Notes: generated by a model from the letters alone, not told the origin. 64,000 nucleotides of DNA from Asaia bogorensis_B (GCF_900465315.1 NZ_UBIX01000005.1); one strand, 5' to 3'; shown: positions 8,366 through 17,794, numbered from the stretch's first letter. Numbers and translations are program-made.

Positions 8366-9394
8366 TCAACCGCCATAGAGGCCCGGCCTGGGTGACATGG
8401 TAATTGGCTCGATCCTGCCGCTTTCCTGCGCCTTGACGCAGGCATCGGCGGCGACCGACGCGCAATATCCATCCCAGGACGTGGCACCGTTGAGCTTGCC
8501 GGCTTTCACACCATTGATGAAATCCTGCACCTCGACATCATAGGCAGCGATGAAACGCTCCTTCCAGTCGGTCATGATTTCAGTGGAGAGCGAGGCCGCC
8601 TTGCGCAGTTCCACGGCTGGCGGTGCCGGCAGGCTGGCCTCGCCAAGTTCGCCGACGACGGCGCATTTGATGTCATAGCCGTACTGGCAGTTGACGAATA
8701 TTTCGACATCGATACGGATGCCTTTTTTCGTCTCCAGCAGGACGATCTGCGGATCGCGCATATGCTCCATGGCCTTTGACGTGCGGCGCGGGAAAATCAC
8801 CTGCGCGCTCACATAGTCATCGCCGAGCATCCAGCGAAAGACATCAAGCTCATGCACGAGCGTATCGGTGATGCCCATATCGGTCTTGTAATTCGCACCG
8901 ACGCGCTGATTGCGATGGGCCGCATGAATCATCAGCACTTCACCGATCTCGCCCTTGTCGATAAGAGCCTTGAGGGCGCGATACCCGGAATCATAGGGGC
9001 GCATGAAGCCCACCTGCACGAGGCGTTTGCCATGCGCCGCCTCGGCTTCGACAATTTTCAGGCAATCTGCCGCCGTGGTCGCGAGTGGTTTTTCGCAAAA
9101 CACGTATTTACCGTGGCGGATGGCCTCGAGCACATATTGCGCGTGTGTCCCACCCCAGGAGGTTACGATCACGGCCTCGACTTCGGGCAGGGCAATGAGC
9201 GATTCACCATCCTCTGGCACCTTGGCCTGAGGGGCATATTTGTCAGCCACTTCACGGGCACGCACGAGGTTCACATCGGTAACGGCCACAATTTCCGCGC
9301 CCGAGAGTGACTGCATGCAGCGGCGGATATGGTCTTCACCAATCGCACCTGTGCCGATAACGCCAATTTTGAGAGTCCCGGTTTTGTAAGACAT
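8366..9394 (-). CDS. iolG: Inositol 2-dehydrogenase
   Basis: This 342-aa Gfo/Idh/MocA protein catalyses NAD-dependent oxidation of myo-inositol to 2-keto-myo-inositol (scyllo-inosose), the first step of the pathway. It shows the dinucleotide-binding GVIGTGAIGEDH near residue 11 and the catalytic Lys in CEKPLA (about residues 100-105). The DTLVHELDVFRWML segment contains the family's Asp/His pair. A GGAG site precedes ATG 9394. It is 24 bp downstream of iolB on the same strand, in the same operon. Confidence 0.92.
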   Translation of the reverse strand: MSYKTGTLKIGVIGTGAIGEDHIRRCMQSLSGAEIVAVTDVNLVRAREVADKYAPQAKVPEDGESLIALPEVEAVIVTSWGGTHAQYVLEAIRHGKYVFCEKPLATTAADCLKIVEAEAAHGKRLVQVGFMRPYDSGYRALKALIDKGEIGEVLMIHAAHRNQRVGANYKTDMGITDTLVHELDVFRWMLGDDYVSAQVIFPRRTSKAMEHMRDPQIVLLETKKGIRIDVEIFVNCQYGYDIKCAVVGELGEASLPAPPAVELRKAASLSTEIMTDWKERFIAAYDVEVQDFINGVKAGKLNGATSWDGYCASVAADACVKAQESGRIEPITMSPRPGLYGG

Positions 9395-9418
9395 GGGTCT
9401 GCGCTCCGGTATGTCGGA

Positions 9419-10219
9419 TCAATAGGGAAGATGGGCCTGGTCGGGATCCATGGAGAATTTCCATGCCCGCCGCGGGCCTGCCATGACATTGAGATAATAG
9501 AGATCGAAACCATGAGGGGCGCCGACCGGATGGTACCCTTTGGGCACCAGAACAACGTCGCGGTCAGCAATGGCCATCGCCTCGTCCAGCGAACCGTCCT
9601 TGGTATAGACACGCTGAAGGGCGAAACCGCTGCCGCGCTTCAGGCGGTGATAATAGGTCTCTTCCAGATAGGTCTCGTTCGGGAAGTCATCCGTGTCATG
9701 CTTGTGCGGCGGATAGCTGGACCAGTGCCCGCCCGGCGTGATGACCTCAACCACTAGCAGCGTTTCAGCAGGGGCAGTATCAGGCAGGATATTGCGCACA
9801 AAACGCTGATTGGTGCCTGTGCCGCGTGTCAGTTCACCCACCTCCTCGGGCGGGATCAGCCTTGCCGGATATTTTCCCTTGGCGGGCGACGCGCAAACGG
9901 CCAGCTCAACAGGGGTCTCGGCCTCAACGCGCCAGTCTGCCCCGGAGGGCAGATAGACCGACCAAGGCGCCCCGCTGAACGGGTCCATGCGCTCGCCGAT
10001 CACACCGAAATCCTGACCCGCGCCGATGATGCGGGCCTTCCCGCTGATCAGAACGAGGCAGGTTTCGTTCGGGCCGGTACGGTCCGCCACCTGTTCACCC
10101 GCCTCAAGCACACGCACATTGAAGCTGATATAGCCCCAGCCCGCCGATTGCGGTGTGACCGAAACCGTGCATTTCGAGTCATCGCGCTTGTGGGAATGGA
10201 CCAGAAGCTTCGAACTCAT
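9419..10219 (-). CDS. iolB: 5-deoxy-glucuronate isomerase
   Basis: This 266-aa bicupin protein of the IolB family isomerises 5-deoxy-D-glucuronate to 5-dehydro-2-deoxy-D-gluconate. Typical segments are VSFNVRVLEAGE-like cupin strands, SSYPPHKHDTDD, EETYYHRLKRGSGFALQRVYT and GYHPVGAPHGFDLYYLNVMAGP, which hold the His/Glu metal-binding positions. Its ATG overlaps the iolE stop codon by 4 bases (ATGA), so translation is likely coupled. The length is normal for the family. Confidence 0.95.
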   Translation of the reverse strand: MSSKLLVHSHKRDDSKCTVSVTPQSAGWGYISFNVRVLEAGEQVADRTGPNETCLVLISGKARIIGAGQDFGVIGERMDPFSGAPWSVYLPSGADWRVEAETPVELAVCASPAKGKYPARLIPPEEVGELTRGTGTNQRFVRNILPDTAPAETLLVVEVITPGGHWSSYPPHKHDTDDFPNETYLEETYYHRLKRGSGFALQRVYTKDGSLDEAMAIADRDVVLVPKGYHPVGAPHGFDLYYLNVMAGPRRAWKFSMDPDQAHLPY

Positions 10220-11115
10220 GATGCCGCTCCTGTCATATGGCCTGTCGCAATCAGCGTATCGACCAGATAATTGCGGCCCATGCGGGCATAGACGAGCGGA
10301 TTGGCAATCTCGGGGTCCTGCTCGGCTTCCAGCACGATCCAGCCGGAATAGTCGGGCAGTTCGCGCATGACGCGGGCATAATCGATGCAGCCATCACCCG
10401 GCACGGTAAAGACGCCGGAGAGGACAGAGCGCAGGAAGCTCCAGTCATACACATCGGCCTGGGCCCGCTTGAAAGGTCGGATATCCTTGCCATGCACATG
10501 GCGGATACGATCGCGATAGGATCGTGCGAGCTCAGCCGGGTCAGACCCGCCCCATAGCGCATGGCCGGTATCGAGCAGCAGCTTCACCGAGGGGCCCGTA
10601 AGATCCATGAAGCGTGCGATATCCTCGCGCGACTGCACTACGGTGCCCATATGATGGTGATAGACAAGGTCGATGCCGTGATCGGCTAGGAAGTCGGCCA
10701 CCACGGTCATGCGGCGTGCAAATTCGGTCCACTCCCCACCCTTCAGATAAGGGCGTGCCGAGAGCGGTGTATCGATCTGGCCATGAATGGCATTCGAGGT
10801 TTCGGCCGCAATACACACCTTGCAGCCCATACCCTTGAGCAGTTCCAGACGGGGCTTGAGCGCAGCAATTTCCTCATCTGCGCTACGGGTCAACAGCTCG
10901 GTGGACCACCAGCCCGAGATGAACTCGAGACCGAACGGGTCGAGCGCGGCCTTCATGCCTGAAACGGTCTGGGGAAATTTATGCCCCAGTTCCATACCCT
11001 GTATGCCCGCCTTGCGGGCCTGGGCCAGACACATCTCCAGCGTGGTGGATGCCCCCACCGATTGCATGTCATCGTTGGACCAGATGATGGGATTTGCGCC
11101 GATCTTGATGGTCAT
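10216..11115 (-). CDS. iolE: Myo-inosose-2 dehydratase
   Basis: This 299-aa TIM-barrel protein dehydrates 2-keto-myo-inositol to 3D-(3,5/4)-trihydroxycyclohexane-1,2-dione. Family segments are IGANPIIWSNDDM at the N terminus, ELGHKFPQ, YHHHMGTVVQSREDI, LLLDTGHALWGG and HVHGKDIRP, with the metal-binding Glu, Asp and His residues. The start at 11115 follows GGAGG with 5-base spacing; the longer in-frame extension to 11265 is non-homologous. It overlaps iolB by 4 bases and is 37 bp downstream of iolD. Confidence 0.95.
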   Translation of the reverse strand: MTIKIGANPIIWSNDDMQSVGASTTLEMCLAQARKAGIQGMELGHKFPQTVSGMKAALDPFGLEFISGWWSTELLTRSADEEIAALKPRLELLKGMGCKVCIAAETSNAIHGQIDTPLSARPYLKGGEWTEFARRMTVVADFLADHGIDLVYHHHMGTVVQSREDIARFMDLTGPSVKLLLDTGHALWGGSDPAELARSYRDRIRHVHGKDIRPFKRAQADVYDWSFLRSVLSGVFTVPGDGCIDYARVMRELPDYSGWIVLEAEQDPEIANPLVYARMGRNYLVDTLIATGHMTGAAS

Positions 11116-11152
11116 GTCTGCCTCCAGAATGAGGATTGATGCGTCGAAGGGA

Positions 11153-13009
11153 TCAGTTGCCGATACGCTGGGTGCCACGCTGGCGCTCATAGCTCTCGCG
11201 GGCCTTGCCGACCTGGCTTCGCGGCGAGACCTCTGGCACGGCCACATCCCACCAGACGCCGCCATCGGTGGTCGTGGGTGCGGGATCGGTATCGATCACG
11301 ATCACCGTGGTGCGGTCGGCAGCGCGGGCACGCTCGACAGCGGCTGTCAGGGACGGCAGATCGGGCACTTTCTCGGCATGGGCACCGAGCCCGTGGGCAA
11401 GTTGCACAAAGTCGATCTTGAACGGCTGAACCTGCCTGCAATCTTCCCAGAGATTGTTGAAAGGCGCCCCGCCGCATTCCTGCTGAAGGCGGTTGATACA
11501 ACCATAACCGTGGTTATCGAGAAGCACGATGATCAGCTTCTGGTCGAGCACCACCGAGGTGGCGATCTCGGCATTGAGCATCAGCCAGGATCCGTCTCCC
11601 AGCATCACGATCACCTCGCGATCCGGGCAGGCCATCTTCACGCCCAGTGCCCCGGCAAGCTCGTAACCCATGCAGGAAAAGCCATATTCCATATGGTATC
11701 CGCCCGGTTGTTCAGCCCGCCAGTGCTTCTGCAGCTCGGCAGGCAGACCGCCTGCGGCGCAAACCACCGTATCGGTGGGTCGCCCTGCCCGCTGCACGGC
11801 GCCAATCACCTGGGCATCGGTTGGCAGGGAGGTCTGGCTCGCATCGGGCAGCGCCTGATAACGCGCCGAGATGTCCATCCAGTTCCGATAGGCACGCTCA
11901 GCCTTGCCAGTCCATTCCGGTATGGCTTTCCAGTCTTTCAGCCCTGCTTCGAGGGCAGAGAGCGACTTGCCCGCATCGCCCACCACGGCCAGTGCCTGAT
12001 GCTTGGTGGCATCGAAAGGCTGGATATTGAGCGAGACGATCCGCATATCCGGGTTGGCGAACAACCCCCAGGAACCTGTCGTGAAATCAGCAAGACGCGT
12101 TCCGACGGCAATGACGAGATCGGCCTCGGCGGCCATTTCATTGGCGGCTGAACTGCCGCTCACCCCGATACCCCCCATGTTGAGGGTGTTCGACGTGGGC
12201 AGAGAGGACCGACCGGCCTGCGTCTCCCCAACCGGGATACCTTTAGCCGCGCAGAAAGCCGCAAGCTGCTTTTCGATCCCGGCATAGAGGACGCCGCCCC
12301 CTGCAATCACCAGCGGCTTGCGCGACTGGCTGATCAGGGCAATGGCCTCTTCCAGCTCGACTTCGTCGGCAACCGGGCGGCGTATGCGATGGATGCGCTC
12401 TGCAAAGAAGCTTTCGGGATAATCGAAGGCTTCTGCCTGCACGTCCTGACAGAGCGAGAGCGTCACCGGGCCACATTCGGCCGGATCGGTCAGCACGGTC
12501 ATGGCGCGATTGAAGGCCGGGATAATTTGCTCGGGACGCGTGATACGGTCGAAATAGCGCGAGACAGCCTTGAAGCAGTCGCTGGCGCTGACCGTGCCAT
12601 CGCCGAAATCCTCGACCTGCTGCAACACGGGATCCGGAATGCGATTGGCAAAAACATCGCCCGGCAACAGCAGGACAGGCAGACGATTCACATGGGCAAC
12701 GGCAGCGCCGGTAACCATGTTGAGCGCACCCGGCCCGATCGAACTCGTACAGGCCATGACCTGACGGCGGCGGGCGGCCTTGGCGAAAGCCGTGGCCGCA
12801 TGGACCATGCCCTGCTCGTTATGACCACGCAATGTCGGCAGGATGTCACGCTGCGCATGAAGCGCCTCGCCCAGACCGGCGACATTGCCATGACCGAAAA
12901 TGGCCCAGACACCGGCAAAAAAGGGCTCGATGCGCCCGTCGATCTCGGTTTTCTGCGCCATCATGGCCCGAACAAGGGCCTGGCTCATGGTCAGACGGAT
13001 GGTTTTCAT
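11153..13009 (-). CDS. iolD: 3D-(3,5/4)-trihydroxycyclohexane-1,2-dione hydrolase
   Basis: This 618-aa ThDP-dependent enzyme opens the cyclohexanedione ring to 5-deoxy-glucuronate. The ThDP-activating Glu lies in RGHNEQGMVHAA near the N terminus. A central Rossmann-like domain and a C-terminal pyrophosphate-binding motif (GDGSWLMLNAEI ... LLDNHGYGCINRLQ) follow. The length is normal for IolD. The start at 13009 (MKTIRLTMSQ) follows a GGAAGAG site. It lies 22 bp downstream of the fused kinase gene in the same operon. Confidence 0.95.
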   Translation of the reverse strand: MKTIRLTMSQALVRAMMAQKTEIDGRIEPFFAGVWAIFGHGNVAGLGEALHAQRDILPTLRGHNEQGMVHAATAFAKAARRRQVMACTSSIGPGALNMVTGAAVAHVNRLPVLLLPGDVFANRIPDPVLQQVEDFGDGTVSASDCFKAVSRYFDRITRPEQIIPAFNRAMTVLTDPAECGPVTLSLCQDVQAEAFDYPESFFAERIHRIRRPVADEVELEEAIALISQSRKPLVIAGGGVLYAGIEKQLAAFCAAKGIPVGETQAGRSSLPTSNTLNMGGIGVSGSSAANEMAAEADLVIAVGTRLADFTTGSWGLFANPDMRIVSLNIQPFDATKHQALAVVGDAGKSLSALEAGLKDWKAIPEWTGKAERAYRNWMDISARYQALPDASQTSLPTDAQVIGAVQRAGRPTDTVVCAAGGLPAELQKHWRAEQPGGYHMEYGFSCMGYELAGALGVKMACPDREVIVMLGDGSWLMLNAEIATSVVLDQKLIIVLLDNHGYGCINRLQQECGGAPFNNLWEDCRQVQPFKIDFVQLAHGLGAHAEKVPDLPSLTAAVERARAADRTTVIVIDTDPAPTTTDGGVWWDVAVPEVSPRSQVGKARESYERQRGTQRIGN

Positions 13010-13031
13010 AGGCGTATACTCTTCCCTGACG

Positions 13032-14957
13032 TCACGCACTGGCCCCGGAGAGCACCGCCTGATCGCGGGACTCCCAGGCGGTCACGAAGGCCTGAAACCG
13101 GCGCGCCATTTCGGCCACGGCCTGGTCGTCGGTTGTCTTGCCGGCAAGCCAGTCGCGGGCAGGCTGGGCGAAAATGGTGCGACCGATTGCAAAGCCCTTG
13201 ACCCAGGGCGTCGCGGCAGAAGCCTCGAAGGCTTCCATCAGTTCCTCGGCTGGCGCATCGAGGCCAAGAATGACCACGCCACGGCAATGCGGATCGCGCG
13301 CCTCGATCACAGCACCGATTTTCTCCCACGCCTTCCTGTCGCGCTGACCCTCAAGCTTCCACCAGTCAGGGCGCAGCCCGGTATCGTAAAGACGCGAAAG
13401 GATGGACGACACGGTATCGGAATTGAGGGCACCGTTCTTGCCCGCAATGATCTCGATCAGGATTTCCTTGCCCAGCTTGCGGCAGGCATCCTGGGCCCGG
13501 ATCAATTCGCGCTCCTGACGCTGCTTCAGTTCCTCAGGATCATCAGGATGATAGAAACACAGGCACTTGATCACCTGCTCACTCGGCCACTCCACCAGAT
13601 GCGCCCCAAGCGACCCGCCGCACTCGAAATCGAGCGGGCGCGAGCCGGTTTTCTCGATGGGGCGTGCAGTCCATAGCCCGGCATGAGAGGCCTCGAACAA
13701 CGCGTCCTGCCCGTAGCGACCATCCATGAACACACCAAAACCGGCACGCCCCTGAGCGACAGATTTTGCGGCCTCGACAGCGAGTTTCTTGAATTTGGGA
13801 ATACGGTCGAATGAGGCTCCCACTACCGTGGCAATTTCCTCAAGCTGCAACCGGTGGTCGCACGCAAGCGCCATGATGGGCGTTGTCTGCTGACGGCGCG
13901 TCGTGACCCAGTGCAGGTGATTGATGGCAGTGTCGCGGCGCAGGGCGCGCTCATTGCTGCCCTTCTCAAGGAAGTAACTCAGTTCCTCCCAAGTCGGAAT
14001 TTCCGACGAGCACAGAAGGCGCGAGACAGCGAAGGCCCCGCAGGCATTGGCGAAGCGACAGCACTCGGCAATCTTCTCGCCCCTGACCCAGCCGCGCAGG
14101 AAGCCTGACATGAAGGCATCGCCCGCCCCGAGTGTATTATAGACCTCAACCGGAAAGCCTGGGCCCGAAATACCGTCTTCGAGCGTATCGGGAATGGCAC
14201 CATCGAACACGACGCATCCCATCGGGCCACGCTTGCAGACGATCGTGCCACTGGAAACAGCCCGGATAGCCCGAATGGCCTCAAGCGTATCCTCGCTGCC
14301 CCCTGCAATATGCAGCTCTTCCTCGGTACCGACGATCAGATCGCATTCCGGCAGGATTTCCATGAGATGCCGCGTGACATTCTCGGATTTCACATAGCGC
14401 GACTCACCATCGCCAATGCCGGCCAGACCCCACAGATTGGGGCGGTAATCGACATCGAACACCACCTTGCCGCCATGCGCATGCACAAGATCCATCGCCT
14501 TGCGCTGCGCCTTGGCCGAAGCCGGGCGCGAGAAATGCGTGCCGGTCACGACAACTGCTTTGGCGCGGGCGATCAGTGCGGGATCGATATCGTTTTCGTC
14601 CAGCGCTGCATCGGCACAATCGGTGCGATAGAACAGAAGCGGGAAGTTTTCACGATCACGCACCCCCAGAATGGCGAGCGCCGTAAACCGATCGGGATCG
14701 ACGCGCACGCCATCGGTGCACACACCCTCGCGCTGCAATTGCTCGGTGATGAAGCGCCCGAAATGCTCATGACCCACGCGGGTGATGATGGCCGATTTCA
14801 GGCCGAGCCGCGATGTGCCGATGGCGATATTGGCCGGGCAACCACCGACTGCCTTGCTGAAACTGGCCATATCTTCCAGCCGGCCACCAATCTGCTGCCC
14901 GTATAGATCGACTGAGGAACGTCCTATGGCGATGATATCGAGATCCTGTCCGCGCAT
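13032..14957 (-). CDS. iolC: 5-dehydro-2-deoxygluconokinase fused to DUF2090 (IolJ-like) domain
   Basis: This is a 641-aa two-domain protein. Residues about 1-320 form a PfkB/ribokinase-type kinase (KAVGGCPANIAIG near the N terminus, NTLGAGDAFMSGFLRGW as the ATP/catalytic signature). It phosphorylates 5-dehydro-2-deoxygluconate. Residues about 340-641 are a DUF2090 domain, an aldolase-like TIM barrel found fused to IolC in many proteobacteria. That domain may perform or assist the following aldol cleavage, since no separate IolJ gene is in view. ATG 14957 has AGGAG 6 bases upstream. It is the first gene of the operon, divergent from iolR. Confidence 0.92.
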   Translation of the reverse strand: MRGQDLDIIAIGRSSVDLYGQQIGGRLEDMASFSKAVGGCPANIAIGTSRLGLKSAIITRVGHEHFGRFITEQLQREGVCTDGVRVDPDRFTALAILGVRDRENFPLLFYRTDCADAALDENDIDPALIARAKAVVVTGTHFSRPASAKAQRKAMDLVHAHGGKVVFDVDYRPNLWGLAGIGDGESRYVKSENVTRHLMEILPECDLIVGTEEELHIAGGSEDTLEAIRAIRAVSSGTIVCKRGPMGCVVFDGAIPDTLEDGISGPGFPVEVYNTLGAGDAFMSGFLRGWVRGEKIAECCRFANACGAFAVSRLLCSSEIPTWEELSYFLEKGSNERALRRDTAINHLHWVTTRRQQTTPIMALACDHRLQLEEIATVVGASFDRIPKFKKLAVEAAKSVAQGRAGFGVFMDGRYGQDALFEASHAGLWTARPIEKTGSRPLDFECGGSLGAHLVEWPSEQVIKCLCFYHPDDPEELKQRQERELIRAQDACRKLGKEILIEIIAGKNGALNSDTVSSILSRLYDTGLRPDWWKLEGQRDRKAWEKIGAVIEARDPHCRGVVILGLDAPAEELMEAFEASAATPWVKGFAIGRTIFAQPARDWLAGKTTDDQAVAEMARRFQAFVTAWESRDQAVLSGASA

Positions 14958-14994
14958 CCCCGACTCCTGCAAGCATGTTACGTTGCGCATGATA

Positions 14995-15039
14995 AGAACA
15001 TACATTCTGTTCTTGGTCACGTCATAGAACGTACATTCC
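14995..15039. promoter_or_regulatory. Twin candidate IolR operators in iolC-iolR intergenic region
   Basis: Two copies of AGAA-N6-TTC(T/C) occur at 14995-15008 and 15026-15039. They share the core GAAC(A/G)TACATTC and are 31 bp apart, about three helical turns. The RpiR-type IolR of Sinorhizobium recognises a GGAA-N6-TTCC palindrome, which these closely resemble. They lie between the divergent iolC and iolR starts and could repress both. Confidence 0.6.
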
Positions 15040-15119
15040 CTAATTTTCTTTAACTTCGCACGCTGATGTGATTAACTGCGTGGCAAGGGCGTCATGAGCG
15101 ACCCGGCCACTTCGCCCGG

Positions 15120-16010
15120 ATGCCCGGTTTTGCTATGGAATATCCATTCCCTTTTGCGGATCACCTTGCCTTGACCGATATTGCTGAAGACGCCGTGCCG
15201 ACCCAGTCCGATTTCGACGCGTTCCATCATCGCCTGCGCCAATGCTATGCGCAGCTTCCCAAGAGGCTGGTCCAGCTCGCCGATTTCGTGACCGAGGATC
15301 CCGATGAGGTCGCGCTTGGAACGGTCAGCTCCCTGGCTAGACAGGCTGGCGTGCAGCCCTCGACCGTCGTGCGTTTTGCCCGCACGCTGGGTTTTGGCGG
15401 CTTTTCGGAAATGCAGGCGGTTTTTCGTGACCGTTTGCGCGTGCGCAACGTGACCTATCGCGAGCGCGTCAATGCGCTGCATCGCGTCGATGGCGAACCG
15501 CTTGAAGCCTCAGTTATTTTCAATGGATTTTACGAGGCAGCGCATGACTCCCTGCGTGCCTTGCAGGCCCATTTGCTGCCTGAACGGCTGGAGGCTGCTG
15601 TCACCACCATGGCGCAGGCCAACTGCCTTTATCTCCTGGGGCTGCGACGTTCCATGCCGGTCATACGCTATCTGTCCTATCTTCTGGCCAAGCTCGATAT
15701 TCGCCATCAGATCATCGGGCTTGAAACCGGTATGGAAGAGGAAAGCTTTGCCCATGCCGGACCAGAGGATGCAGCTCTGGTGCTGAGCTATACGGATTAC
15801 GCACCCCGCACGATCGAACTGTTCCAGGCGCTCGAGGCGCGTCATGTGCCGGTTATCGCCATGACGGACAGCGCAGCCAGCCCGGTTATCCCGCAGTCAG
15901 GCCTGTGGCTGGAAGTGCATGAAGCCGATTTTCAGGGTTTTCGCTCCAACGCGGCCTCGCTGGTGCTCGTTTCAACCCTTGCTGCCGCCATTGCCGAACG
16001 CCGGGGCTGA
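15120..16010 (+). CDS. iolR: MurR/RpiR-family regulator of inositol catabolism
   Basis: This 296-aa protein has an N-terminal RpiR helix-turn-helix (VSSLARQAGVQPSTVVRFAR, about residues 68-87) and a C-terminal SIS sugar-phosphate-binding domain (about 130-280). The SIS domain would sense a phosphorylated inositol intermediate. It is divergent from the iol operon with two candidate operators between them, which supports its naming as IolR. The start is uncertain: 15120 and 15135 are both ATG and neither has a strong ribosome-binding site. A possible GC-rich hairpin (16015-16043) follows the stop but lacks a T-run. Confidence 0.85.
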   Translation: MPGFAMEYPFPFADHLALTDIAEDAVPTQSDFDAFHHRLRQCYAQLPKRLVQLADFVTEDPDEVALGTVSSLARQAGVQPSTVVRFARTLGFGGFSEMQAVFRDRLRVRNVTYRERVNALHRVDGEPLEASVIFNGFYEAAHDSLRALQAHLLPERLEAAVTTMAQANCLYLLGLRRSMPVIRYLSYLLAKLDIRHQIIGLETGMEEESFAHAGPEDAALVLSYTDYAPRTIELFQALEARHVPVIAMTDSAASPVIPQSGLWLEVHEADFQGFRSNAASLVLVSTLAAAIAERRG

Positions 16011-16067
16011 TCTCTGCCCCGCAATGCCCTCGGCGACGGGGCAGCGAACCTTGCCTTGTCAGGCGCA

Positions 16068-16757
16068 TTACATGGGAGGCTTGATTCCTCCCTCACCGAC
16101 CACAACACGCATGGCCTCGACCTTGTTACCACCGTGCCCGTCCTCTGAAACCGGGCCGAATACCACTACCTTTGCACCGGGCACGAGCAGGGATCGGTCA
16201 CCTGGTTCAAGACGGACCACCGGTATGGTCGAAGGCAGAGACACGATCTGCGATCCCCCCTTGTATGTTACCGTGATCTGACGCCCAGAGCCCATAACGC
16301 TCTCAGGGCGCATGGCACCAACCGTGCCGTTGGTCATCGAACTGGCATGTGCAGCGGGCATCACTGTCCCGTTCGTCATGGAACTGACGGCACCGTTGGT
16401 CATCGATCCTGATTTTCCAAGATCCCAGGGATAGCTCCCCTCGCCCATGCCACGCATGGCTTCCGGGAATATGGTGACTTCAAGTGCGCGCAGATGACCA
16501 TCGGAGGCCGGGACAGCCGCCGTGCCGATATAGCTCTGCGCCTGGATATCGGTGAGGCTCGCCTTTCTGACTCCCGCATAGCCGGTTTTGGCGCTCAGCT
16601 GGGCTGTAACCGGCCCCATGATGGTATCGATCAAGGCGTTGTCCGCACCCACCGAGGTAACGACGCCCCTGACACGCTGGGGCGTCCCGGCCATGGCCAC
16701 GCAAGGCACGGTCAGTAGGCTGATAGCGAGGCAGGAGCCCAGAGCCAGAATTCGCAT
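16068..16757 (-). CDS. Exported hypothetical protein with SMTNG repeats
   Basis: This 229-aa protein starts at 16757 with a typical signal peptide (MRILALGSCLAISLLTVPCVAMAG, cleavage expected after AMA). The mature part has a beta-rich N-terminal section (about 25-110), a low-complexity linker with three SMTNG(A/T)V units (about 117-150), and a second beta-rich part with VPGAKVVVFGPV. I do not recognise a named family. The two halves flanking the linker could be OB- or DUF5666-like folds, but this is a guess. Location would be the periplasm. It stands alone, convergent with iolR. Confidence 0.6.
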   Translation of the reverse strand: MRILALGSCLAISLLTVPCVAMAGTPQRVRGVVTSVGADNALIDTIMGPVTAQLSAKTGYAGVRKASLTDIQAQSYIGTAAVPASDGHLRALEVTIFPEAMRGMGEGSYPWDLGKSGSMTNGAVSSMTNGTVMPAAHASSMTNGTVGAMRPESVMGSGRQITVTYKGGSQIVSLPSTIPVVRLEPGDRSLLVPGAKVVVFGPVSEDGHGGNKVEAMRVVVGEGGIKPPM

Positions 16758-16886
16758 GTTGTCCGCTTTCCGTTTGATGGCCCTCACCAGAAGGGTGCGT
16801 GCCTGCCAGCCTCTTCGGTGCAGAAACGAAAAGGGTTACAGCCGTACCCCGTAAAAAGGCATGACGCTGTCATACGGATTTGAAAG

Positions 16887-17615
16887 CTACAGACGCGGGC
16901 TGATGGTGGAGATCGTCTTGTCATTCGGCGAGAGAGCAAGGGGCGGAAAAGCACCGTAGGCCTCGAGCCGGGAAAAATAATAGGACGTCACGACATCGAT
17001 ACCGACGTTACGTACCATCCGATCCAGACCGAGTTGCTGATATTCCTGCGCCCGCAGCGGCAGGCAATATTCGAGCAGCCGACGCGCGCCCTTGGGCGAC
17101 ACCACATAGGCACAGAGACCGAACGCCTGAAGCAACCGATAGGCGACGCTCTGAAAATCCTGGGCCCCAAACGATGCAGCATTTTTCTGCATGCGCCGCT
17201 CATCAAACGTGATCACGCTGCGTGTTACGCCTGGCAGGGCGTCGATCGTGATCGGGGCATTGAAATTATAGCCCAGCAAGGCAACGTCCCACTCAGGCGG
17301 GAGTGTCGCGATCAATCGCGCGGATTCCGCCTCGAAATTTCGGCATAACAGGGCGTCATCCTCGAAAATCATCAGCGCTTCGTTCTGATGCGCTGCATGG
17401 CTCCACAATCCCAGATGGGACAGGGCTGCCCCTATGGCGCCTGGCTTATAGACCAGTCCGGCATCGGCCATGCCACGCTCGACCAGTGAAGCGAGCGGGA
17501 TATCGCGCCCCTCTGTGCCCTCTATGCGTTCGATACCGGGCATATGGGCATTGGCAAGCCGAAATGCCTGCAGTCTCTCTGTGTCACATGCCCTGTTGAT
17601 GACGACCCTGCGCAT
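16887..17615 (-). CDS. Glycosyltransferase family 25 protein
   Basis: This 242-aa protein resembles GT25 (LPS core galactosyltransferase-like) enzymes. It starts with the typical MRRVVINRACDTERL. It carries GAIGAALSHLGLW (about residues 59-71) and the acidic EDD motif at 85-87 expected to bind the divalent-metal nucleotide sugar complex. The start at 17615 follows GGGGAG by 4 bases, and the extension to 17657 is not supported. It probably acts on lipopolysaccharide or another surface glycan at the inner membrane. It is an isolated gene, so its acceptor is unknown. Confidence 0.8.
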   Translation of the reverse strand: MRRVVINRACDTERLQAFRLANAHMPGIERIEGTEGRDIPLASLVERGMADAGLVYKPGAIGAALSHLGLWSHAAHQNEALMIFEDDALLCRNFEAESARLIATLPPEWDVALLGYNFNAPITIDALPGVTRSVITFDERRMQKNAASFGAQDFQSVAYRLLQAFGLCAYVVSPKGARRLLEYCLPLRAQEYQQLGLDRMVRNVGIDVVTSYYFSRLEAYGAFPPLALSPNDKTISTISPRL

Positions 17616-17794
17616 AGTGCTCCCCTGCCATACCTGCCCCCATTGCAGGAAAGCCATTCTAGCATAGTGCCGGGCGACGGGAAAAACGCCGGGGTAACGC
17701 TATGCCGGAACACACACGGACCGATGCCCCATGGGGAGAGCCACATACCCGTCAGGGCTTGCGCAGATCAGCCAGTCGAGCATGAGTGCAGCAG

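Noticed and set aside
10787..12151. Long plus-strand open frame of 454 codons opposite iolE/iolD
   Set aside because: It lies antisense to two confidently identified genes, and its protein is low-similarity, arginine- and histidine-rich. This is typical of mirror frames in GC-rich DNA.
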